From contig DASZZX010000103.1 of NCBI GenBank assembly GCA_036260415.1, positions 1-12,875 on the forward strand: DNA of 12,875 nucleotides, given 5' to 3'. This DNA is from DASZZX01 sp036260415. Its GTDB lineage: Bacteria; Actinomycetota; Nitriliruptoria; Nitriliruptorales; JAHWKO01. Positions 7,537-12,875 of this stretch are shown here, piece by piece (position 1 is the first letter of the stretch; every line of letters begins with the position of its first letter). A program made the translations under genes and the position numbers. Below the pieces are notes generated by a model. It did no database searches, was not told the origin of the DNA, and was given only the letters and a program-made list of their open reading frames with translations.

Positions 7537-7688
7537 ATCGACCTGACCACACGGGTCGCCGTCGACGCCTGACCTTTGAGGTTGGACAAGGCGTCGTGAC
7601 CGGGTTCCTCGGTGCGAACGGCGCTGGGCACTCCACGACGATGCGGATGATCCTGAGCTTGGACGACCCCACGGCTGGGCAGCGTTGA
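7537..7688 (+). pseudogene. N-terminal fragment of an ABC-transporter ATPase
   Basis: IDLTTRVAVD is followed, after one missing base near 7567, by LTFEVGQGVVTGFLGANGAG and HSTTMRMILSLDDPTAGQ, then TGA (7686-7688). This is the A-loop to Walker A region of an ABC ATPase (usual form vtGflGPNGAGKSTTmRmilGL). The Walker A Lys is replaced by His (GAGHST) and the usual Pro by Ala. No Q-loop, signature or Walker B follows, since the opposite-strand reductase stop begins at the very next base. It cannot be functional. Confidence 0.8.
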
Positions 7689-8393
7689 TCAACGTCGTCG
7701 TGGATCGCGGTCCGGGCTACCCCACGGGTCGACCGGTGGTCGGCCTCTCAGGCGGACGGAGTCCCGGATCACGTCGCCGTCCTGCTCCAGCGTGGCGGCG
7801 CCGTAGACGGGCCGGCCGTGGCGCCGGTACACGTGCACGGCGACACCGGTCGAGGTGACCTCGCTGTCGACCGTCTCGAAGGCGACCGGGACGGCCTCCT
7901 CACCGAACAGGCGCTGGCCCTCGCCCAGGACAACCGGGAAGATGAGCAGGCGGTACTCGTCGACGAGATCGTGGGCCATCAGCGTGCGGGCCAGGTTGCC
8001 GCTGCCGTGCACTTGAAGTTCACCACCCTCTTCGCGCTTCACCTGGGCGACGTGGCCGACGACGTCGTCGATCACGATGGTGCCAGCCCACGTGGGGTCT
8101 CTCAGCGTGGTCGACGCCACGTACTTCGGCAACTTGTTGAGCTGGGTGGCGACGACATCGTCGGGGTCGGTCACCTGCGGCCAGTGGCTTGCGAAGATCT
8201 CGTAGGTCTTCCGGCCAAGCAGGAAGGCGCCCGCCTGCCCGAACCAGTCCGAGATCCGCCGGCCGAGCGCCTCGTCGAACAGCGGGATCACCCACCCGCC
8301 CTTGTCGAAGCCGCCACGTGTGTCCTCCTCCGGGCCGCCGTGAGCCTGCATGACCCCGTCGATCGTGACGAACGTGGTGACGGTCAGGCGCAT
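7689..8393 (-). CDS. Dihydrofolate-reductase-family (RibD_C) protein
   Basis: This 234-residue protein begins at ATG 8393 after a strong GGAGGAGGA 3 bases upstream. It opens MRLTVTTFVTIDGVMQAHGG (beta strand plus TIDGVMQ, typical of the family), with FLLGRKTYEIFASHWPQ at 57-73 and KYVASTTLRDPTW at 90-102. The cofactor-binding turn is LQVHGSGNLARTLM (126-139), and DEYRLLIFPVVLGEGQRLF follows at 145-163. These are the standard motifs of small NADPH-dependent RibD_C reductases; the true substrate is unknown. Family members often end near YGAATLE (197-203); here about 30 Arg/Pro/Asp-rich residues follow up to the stop. This suggests that the original stop was lost when the truncated ABC gene was brought alongside. 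It is otherwise intact, and unlike the broken relative at 2709. Confidence 0.9.
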   Translation of the reverse strand: MRLTVTTFVTIDGVMQAHGGPEEDTRGGFDKGGWVIPLFDEALGRRISDWFGQAGAFLLGRKTYEIFASHWPQVTDPDDVVATQLNKLPKYVASTTLRDPTWAGTIVIDDVVGHVAQVKREEGGELQVHGSGNLARTLMAHDLVDEYRLLIFPVVLGEGQRLFGEEAVPVAFETVDSEVTSTGVAVHVYRRHGRPVYGAATLEQDGDVIRDSVRLRGRPPVDPWGSPDRDPRRR

Positions 8394-8668
8394 CGGTCCT
8401 CCTCCTTGTTGTCTGGCTCGGCAGGCGCACACCCTGTCTGACGGTCCCGGACGGGCAACTTCATCGGTGGCATGGGGCCGACGCAGGAGATGATCGTTCC
8501 ACGCCGCGCCACCCAACCTCCACGGCACCTGCTCGACCGTGCAGAGTGCTTGCTGCGTCCAAACCGGGCCGCGCTTCGGCCCACTCGGCGGAGGGCACCG
8601 CGTGTGCTGCGACACATGACCTGAGCGACGCAACCCGCGCATTCATCGACCCCGGCCGATGCTCGCAC
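8394..8668. other. Intergenic stretch of 275 bases
   Basis: Upstream of the reductase and downstream of the CPBP gene, both on the minus strand. I see no gene with recognisable similarity. It should hold the reductase promoter, but no convincing -35/-10 pair is evident. Confidence 0.35.
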
Positions 8669-9552
8669 TCACTCACGGGTGGATGGGGTATCGACCCGCG
8701 CGGTCGATGGGGCTCCGAGGTCCATGCCTGTGACGAGGACCAGGGCGGTGGCGGCAACCACCACCACAGCGAACTCGAGCCTGATGTAGGCGGCGACGTC
8801 CAGCCCACCTTCCAGAGCAAGGACACCCACCGCGTTGCCGGTGGCGTGGAACACCGAGACGAACAGCACACTGCCTGCCGTGCGGTTGTACAACCACCCG
8901 TAGATCACCGACACGACCGGTAGTTGGAGCAGGAACAGCACGGGCGCCTGTGCCGGTGGGCTGTCGACAACGAACAGCACGGGGATGTGCCACACCGCCC
9001 AGGCGGCTCCGACGAGCACGCTGGCGGTCAGCGGACGGAACGTCGCTGCAGTTCACGCTGCAGGAACCCGCGGAAGCCGAGCTCCTCCCACAGCTGGAAG
9101 GCGAACAGGGGCACGACCACCAGCACCGCCAGCGCCGCCCAGTCCACGGTCGCATCGCCCGCCCCCGTTGCGACGATCAGGATGAGCAGAGCCAGTCCCG
9201 ACAGCAGCGCTTGGGCACCGAGCGCCAGCACGCACCACTGCAACCGACCGGCACCGCGGAACAGAGCGCTCAGCAGCTCCTGGACACCGTCGCGGCCCCA
9301 CGCGACCCCCGACACGACCACCGCGGCCAACGCGGGCACCACCGCCCCCAGGATCCCGAGCGCCCCGACCACCGGGTCGCCCCCGGTCAGCGCTCCGCGC
9401 GAGACCGCCGCTTCAGGCACTCCGACCGCGACCGCGAACGCCACGAACAGGAACGCAGCGACCGGACGATCACTCACGAGCCGGCGTAGCCGGGCCGCTC
9501 GCACCAGTTCGTCGTGCCGCAGCGTCAGCTCCCACCTGCTCGGACGGACCAT
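8669..9552 (-). pseudogene. CPBP-family intramembrane metalloprotease with one frameshift
   Basis: From ATG 9552, residues 1-174 contain several membrane segments (around VAAFLFVAFAVAVG, ALGILGAVVPALAAVVVSG, LLSGLALLILIVAT, LAVLVVVPLFAF). They are followed by LWEELGFRGFLQREL, the EExxxR motif of CPBP (Abi/CAAX-type) proteases with Glu156, Glu157 and Arg161. A base is missing near 9040; restoring it joins RRFRPLTAS to VLVGAAWAVWHIPVLFV, which carries the second-motif His. FVSVFHATGNAVG then supplies the third motif (HxxxN), and the protein ends at TGA 8669. The restored length, about 290 residues, is normal. Every catalytic motif is conserved, so the lesion is recent or a sequencing error. CPBP proteins act in the membrane; some give bacteriocin self-immunity. 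The substrate is unknown. Confidence 0.82.
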
Positions 9553-9564
9553 GCCTGGCTGAGG

Positions 9565-10342
9565 TCAGCAGGTCAACACGCGAAGCGCTCGTCGCCGGGC
9601 TGTCGAGCTCAGCTCATCACTGAGGCACGGAGGCCACCACGACAGGCCCTCCTCCCCGACCGCGGCACGCTCCCCGCCGCCGACTCCCCACCCGATGGGG
9701 CCCTTGCGGTTGGAACGGCGGCGGGCACCAGCGATCCGGTGCCTGCCGTACCACCTGACGTGATCAGCTGGGACAGTCGAGGGCCTCTGCGGCCTGTCAG
9801 TAGCTGGGATCGTGTCGAAGATCCACAGGCCGGTGCCCAGCGAGTACCACGAGATCCAGGCGACGTCTGGGTCCTGACGCGCGCCCTCGACGTTGTGCAC
9901 GGTGAGGTCACCGAACCCGCTGGCGTAGTCCGGGTCGTTGACCTGGCCGGGCGTAGTAGCCGGCCTCGGACAGCGAGGAGCGGTCGAGCAGATGGAAGTA
10001 GCCCCACCCGTCGAACTGGGCCGTGGCCGCGACCGGCGCTCCGGCCTGACCCGGTTGGAGACCCTCGGCCGACTCGGCACCGAAGATTGCCACGCCGGTG
10101 GCGTGGCCCACGAAGACCCCGGGGATCTCGCGGCGCTCGCCGATCATCCTGACCAGCGCGTCCCCGCGGGCGGCGTCGTTGAACACGACCAGACCTTCGT
10201 AGCCGTTGTTGAGGGCCGTCAGCGCCTTCGTGGCGAACGTGCAGTCACCGCGCTGGACCACCGCGATAGCCTCCGTGTCCGTATCGGTGGCTGGCGGGCC
10301 GGGTAGGTCGGCCTTGGGATCACAGCCCAAGCCGAGGTATCC
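9565..10342 (-). pseudogene. Fragment of a PA-domain protein, cut at its 5' side by an IS3 remnant
   Basis: The minus strand from about 10342 reads GYLGLGCDPKADLP, then EAIAVVQRGDCTFATKALTA, YEGLVVFNDAARGD and EIPGVFVGHATGVAIF. This is the protease-associated (PA) domain pattern (iAlvqRG.C.F..Ka..A...Ga..vvv.Nd). After GYFHLLDRSSLSEAGYY the frame breaks where C runs are short (plus-strand GG 9945-9946 and GGG 9949-9951). Two added bases restore APAQVNDPDYASGFGDLTVH, NVEG, then PDVAWISWYSLG. Beyond about 9800 the similarity fades and the frame merely runs to a stop at 9565. Such proteins are usually secreted, with LVIVD- or beta-propeller-like repeats around the PA domain. The signal peptide end is missing, replaced by IS3 sequence. 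Confidence 0.68.
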
Positions 10343-10659
10343 GCTACACCGAACGGCTCGCCGAGGCATCGAACCCTCGGTCGGGTCGGTCGGAGACTGC
10401 CTTCGACAACGCGCTGGCCGAGACCGTCATCGGGCTGTTCAAGACCGAGGTCGTCCGCCGGCGCGGTCCATGGCGCAACATCGACGACGTCGAGTTCGCC
10501 GTCCTCGAGTGGGTCGACTGGTTCAATCACAGGCGACTGCTTAAGCCCACCGGGATGATCCCACCCGCTGAACACGAGGAGGCCTACTACCGTCTGACCG
10601 CTTCCACGCAAGCAGCGACAGTCAACCCCGCGAGTCTCCGGTAATCCCGGTCCTGTTCA
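10339..10659 (+). mobile_element. 3' third of an IS3-family element with its probable right end
   Basis: The frame from 10339 to TAA 10644 encodes the end of an IS3-family OrfB integrase: IRYTERLAEA, then FDNALAETVIGLFKTEVVRR, RGPWRNIDDVEFAVLEWVDW and FNHRRLLKPTGMIPPAEHEE, with the catalytic Glu in ALAET. Between LAEA and FDNA the frame gives SNPRSGRSETA, while the neighbouring frame gives the expected GIEPSVGSVGD, so two compensating indels lie there. The DDE Asps and the whole left part are gone. Read backwards from 10659 the end is TGAACAGGACCGGGATTACC, with the 5'-TG typical of IS3 termini. That endpoint is inferred, because the matching left repeat is lost. Confidence 0.75.
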
Positions 10660-10666
10660 CGACCGT
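10658..10666. repeat. Left target-site duplication of the IS256-family element
   Basis: CACGACCGT here is repeated exactly at 12127-12135, on either side of the element. Nine bases fits the 8-9-bp duplications of IS256-family insertion. Its first two bases are also the probable last two bases of the IS3 remnant. Confidence 0.85.
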
Positions 10667-10696
10667 GGTCGCGTCCCGGTGATGGTGTAACAGCGG
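10667..10696. repeat. Left inverted repeat of the IS256-family element
   Basis: It starts GGTCGCGTCCC and contains TGGTGTAACAGCG at 10683-10695, which pairs with the copy at 12098-12110. It lies 28 bases past the transposase stop. Confidence 0.85.
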
Positions 10697-10723
10697 CATC
10701 GGTCGCGGTTCCTGTTTGGGACT

Positions 10724-12046
10724 CTACGCGGCGGCTGTGACGTCGCCGCCGGGGTCGGGTTGCGGGCGGTTCTCCTTCCGTCTGGTCAGACCGAGGTCGC
10801 GGCGGATCATCTGCAGGAGCCGGACGTCAGCGGGGGTGTAGGTGATGCCGCGCCAGCCGCCGGCGGCTCGGTCGAGGACGGCCCACAGCAGCGAGAGCGC
10901 GGAACGTTCGCCGGGCAGCCGGCCGATGACCTTCACGCGCCGGCGGGTCTCGCCGAAGGTGCGCTCGATCAGGTTCGTGTGGCGGATCCTGGTCCAGTGG
11001 TCGCGTGGGTGGTGCAGGTGGCTGGTCAGCAGCTCGAACCCGTCGAGCAGGCACTCCACGGCCCGTGGGTAGCTGCCACGCCAGGTCGAGGCGAACTGCT
11101 GGGCGCGGCGGGTCGCCTCGTCCACGGCGGGCTGGCCCGGCTCGGTGTCGTCGGGAATGTCGAAGATCTCCCAGAAGTCGGCCCGGACGGCGTCACGGTC
11201 GATCTCGGAGACCTTGGCCAGCACGTTGCGAGCGCGGTGGATCAGACACCGCTGCCGGCGCGCGTGCGGGAACACCTGATCGAGCGCGGCGCACAGCCCC
11301 GGCGCCCCGTCCGAGACCGTCAGCACCGGCGGCACGGCCAGCCCACGCGCGACGATCGACTCGAGGAAGCCCACGCACGCGTCGATGGACTCGGCCGACA
11401 CACCGTCCAGATGCACGAAGATCGGGTTGCCTTCGGTGGTGATGCCGTAGGCGACCAGCACCGGCTCCGAGCCGGCACCGTCGTGCATCTTGAAGTGGCT
11501 GGCGTCGACGAACAGGTAGTCGAGCTCGACGTCGGACAGGTCGCGGGTGCGCCACGCGTCGAACTCGTCCTTGATCTGCTCGCAGATGCGGCTCACCGTC
11601 GACTTGGACACCGTCGCGTCCGGGCCCAACGTCTCGCGCAGTGCCGCTTCGATGTCGCGATCGGACAGTCCACGGACCCAACCGGAGATGACCAGGCTCT
11701 CGAGCGCGTTGGTGCGGGTGACGTGCTTGCCCAGCAGCCGCGAGGCGAACTTCTCCAGCGAGCCGCGGACCTTCGGGCGCGACAGCGTGATCGGCCCGGC
11801 GGTCGTCTTGATCGTCGTGGGCGCGTAGCCGTTGCGGTGGCCTTCGCGGGCGCGGTCGCCGCGGGCATACCGGTCCCGGCCGAGGAACTCGGTGACCTCG
11901 GCCTCCAGCGCCGCCTGGAACACCAGCCGGACGCTGAGCTGCGCGACGGTCTCGAGGATCTCACCCAGCTCACGCTCGGGATCTGCGAACAGCGCGTCGA
12001 TGTCGGATCGGACCTTCTCGGTGGCGGTTAGTCTCGGTATGGACAC
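10724..12046 (-). CDS. IS256-family (Mutator-type) DDE transposase
   Basis: This 440-residue protein is the full length expected for the family. It starts at GTG 12046 with AGGAG about 9 bases upstream. An N-terminal region includes LEAEVTEFLGRDRY (47-60) and a GHRNGYAPTTIKT stretch typical of the family, with KSTVSRICEQIKDEFDAWRT before the catalytic core. The DDE triad is Asp181 (LFVDASHFK), Asp246 (TVSDGAPGL) and Glu361 (HTNLIERTFGETRRR). RCLIHRARN at 266-274 is the conserved C/H motif ahead of the insertion domain. It cuts and pastes, or circularises, the element that carries it by acting on the flanking inverted repeats. No frame lesion is present. A long open frame on the opposite strand is only its shadow. 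Confidence 0.96.
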   Translation of the reverse strand: MSIPRLTATEKVRSDIDALFADPERELGEILETVAQLSVRLVFQAALEAEVTEFLGRDRYARGDRAREGHRNGYAPTTIKTTAGPITLSRPKVRGSLEKFASRLLGKHVTRTNALESLVISGWVRGLSDRDIEAALRETLGPDATVSKSTVSRICEQIKDEFDAWRTRDLSDVELDYLFVDASHFKMHDGAGSEPVLVAYGITTEGNPIFVHLDGVSAESIDACVGFLESIVARGLAVPPVLTVSDGAPGLCAALDQVFPHARRQRCLIHRARNVLAKVSEIDRDAVRADFWEIFDIPDDTEPGQPAVDEATRRAQQFASTWRGSYPRAVECLLDGFELLTSHLHHPRDHWTRIRHTNLIERTFGETRRRVKVIGRLPGERSALSLLWAVLDRAAGGWRGITYTPADVRLLQMIRRDLGLTRRKENRPQPDPGGDVTAAA

Positions 12047-12096
12047 GGGCGTACTCCTGATCGAGTTGGTAGCTCTCTCAGGAACCTACGTCCGTG

Positions 12097-12126
12097 TCGC
12101 TGTTACACCACGGATGGGACGTCACC
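12097..12126. repeat. Right inverted repeat of the IS256-family element
   Basis: CGCTGTTACACCA at 12098-12110 and GGGACG at 12116-12121 are the reverse complements of the matching blocks at the left end. It lies upstream of the transposase start and probably overlaps its promoter region. Confidence 0.85.
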
Positions 12127-12135
12127 CACGACCGT
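12127..12135. repeat. Right target-site duplication of the IS256-family element
   Basis: This is an exact second copy of CACGACCGT, immediately after the right inverted repeat. Confidence 0.85.
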
Positions 12136-12373
12136 CACCGACCAGCGGCTGTCCACCCCCGAAATCACCGTCGCCAGAGACCGCCACGGCGACTACACCG
12201 ACGCCACCGGCCGGGTCATCATCTTCCGCATCCACGGTGACCCCCCGTGGCTGCTGATGATCGACCGTCGCTGCATCAAACGCACCCACACCCTCACCCA
12301 AGCCCGACAGGTCGCCTGGACCGTTCTCCACCCACCCCAGCAGGCCACCAACCGCGCCCACCGACGGGCATGA
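12128..12373 (+). pseudogene. 5'-truncated small gene of unknown function
   Basis: An open plus-strand frame with strongly G/C-biased third positions runs from the IS edge to TGA 12371-12373. It reads TTVTDQRLSTPEITVARDRH, then GDYTDATGRVIIFRIHGDPP, WLLMIDRRCIKRTHTLTQAR and QVAWTVLHPPQQA. There is no plausible start codon near the IS; the first ATG is internal (about 12256). I infer that the gene lost its 5' end to the earlier IS3 insertion, and that the IS256 element then entered at the same boundary. I do not recognise the family. Its stop overlaps the next ATG (ATGA at 12370-12373), suggesting that it once led a translationally coupled operon. Confidence 0.5.
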
Positions 12374-12657
12374 CCCGCGCACAGCATCCCACAGCAACGC
12401 AACGCCCCCGGAAGCGGTGCCGGCGCCAAGGCGGGCCGCTGATCCTCGCGAACGTGTCGCCGCGTCCGCACGCCCAGCGCGATGCGGCGTGCACCCAGCG
12501 AAACTGCTGTCACACCGGACGGGTCCTGCGGGTGACTCCCTACCCGCAACTGCACGTCAACGGCGCAACCACCGCCAACCGCGGCCACCCATCGTGCCGA
12601 TCAGCGTCGGCGGCAGAGCGGGGACGTGACGGGGAACGGTGCGAACGGAGCAGGTCC
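12370..12657 (+). other. Open frame coupled to the previous gene; possible small protein or N-terminal extension
   Basis: ATG 12370 overlaps the stop of the truncated gene. The frame has no stop through 12657 and is in phase with the next entry, so it may be its N-terminal part or a separate gene whose stop has been lost. A middle segment, GGPLILANVSPRPHAQRDAA then CTQRNCCHTGRVLRVTPYPQ and LHVNG, has several Cys and His residues and good codon bias, which suggests real coding. The last ~30 codons before 12658 are Arg/Ser-rich and look non-coding. Confidence 0.4.
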
Positions 12658-12875
12658 ATGACCCACCGCGGGCCCCCATCCGAGTCCCGCTCCGACGTGG
12701 CCGTCGACGGCGTGGAGCACATCCGCGACGTCCTCCACACGTACGTCGAACAGCGAGGCTGGGACCGTCTGCAACTTCCGACGACGGCCCAGGGCGACAC
12801 CCGCCCGGACCGCGCCCCCACAGGCGACGTCGCGCCGCTGCCGCAAACGGGTGCGCCGCTCGTCGCCTGCTGTCC
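12658..12875 (+). CDS. Partial gene of unknown function running off the right edge
   Basis: ATG 12658 is preceded by GGAGCAGGTCC, a usable ribosome-binding site. Seventy-two codons are visible: MTHRGPPSESRSDVAVDGVE, then HIRDVLHTYVEQRGWDRLQL and a Pro/Thr/Asp-rich continuation to the window edge. Third positions are mostly G or C, supporting coding. The segment VEHIRDVLHTYVEQRGWD looks like an amphipathic helix. I do not recognise a family. The frame is open upstream to 12370, so the start could be earlier. Confidence 0.55.
   Translation, partial: MTHRGPPSESRSDVAVDGVEHIRDVLHTYVEQRGWDRLQLPTTAQGDTRPDRAPTGDVAPLPQTGAPLVACC

Larger units (their letters stand above)
10667..12126 (-). mobile_element. 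Complete IS256-family insertion sequence, 1460 bp
   Basis: The element is bounded by a perfect 9-bp direct repeat and by imperfect inverted repeats of about 30 bp (24 of 30 positions matching). GGT, CGTCCC and TGGTGTAACAGCG are shared between the left end (10667-10696) and the reverse complement of the right end (12097-12126). A single transposase gene fills it on the minus strand. It is complete, in contrast to almost every other element around it, and may be active and present in several copies in this genome. Confidence 0.9.

Noticed and set aside
10760..12031. A 423-codon open frame opposite the IS256 transposase
   Set aside because: It is the antisense shadow of a high-GC gene; the transposase strand has the DDE motifs and a start site.
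10665..12128. IS256 ends placed at the GTCCC blocks (10673 and 12120)
   Set aside because: The flanks there do not match; moving the ends out by six bases gives both better inverted repeats and a perfect 9-bp duplication.

Overview
The window looks like chromosome of a high-GC, probably actinobacterial, organism. Real reading frames have strongly G/C-biased third positions, several genes start with GTG behind a GGAGG-like site, and the families present (zf-TFIIB zinc-ribbon protein, RibD_C/DHFR-type reductases, HxlR regulator, COG1569-type PIN toxin, IS256 and IS3 elements) are common there. I cannot place it below phylum level.

It is best read as an accessory 'gene graveyard': a few intact genes among truncated, frameshifted and rearranged ones, ending in nested insertion sequences. 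Left part (1-3219): a NERD-domain protein running off the left edge (minus), a scrap of a LuxR-type regulator, an intact small zinc-ribbon protein, a heavily broken DUF3800-like gene, and a convergent pair of truncated genes, a RibD_C-type reductase (plus) and the N-terminus of an HxlR regulator (minus). Centre (3321-6162): an intact FAD-linked (PCMH/BBE) oxidoreductase divergent from the HxlR remnant, an intact GNAT acetyltransferase (minus), and a type II toxin-antitoxin operon (minus) with an intact Phd/YefM-like antitoxin and a PIN toxin broken by a single frameshift.

Right part (6290-10342): a tyrosine-recombinase remnant cut in its catalytic domain and joined to the middle of a polytopic membrane protein, then the first ~50 codons of an ABC-transporter ATPase, abutting the stop codon of an intact DHFR-family reductase on the minus strand. 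Next come a CPBP-family membrane protease with one frameshift and a PA-domain protein cut on its upstream side. The PA gene is fused to the 3' third of an IS3-family element. Just outside that element's probable end sits a complete IS256-family element (10667-12126) with ~30-bp imperfect inverted repeats and a perfect 9-bp target duplication (CACGACCGT). Beyond it is a 5'-truncated small gene, overlapped ATGA-fashion by an open frame that reaches the right edge.

No clear multi-gene novel system is visible. The most informative signals are the IS-on-IS insertion with its intact duplication, the clustering of one-base lesions (many in short G/C runs, so real decay must be separated from sequencing error), the junctions between unrelated genes, and the antitoxin kept intact beside a frameshifted toxin.
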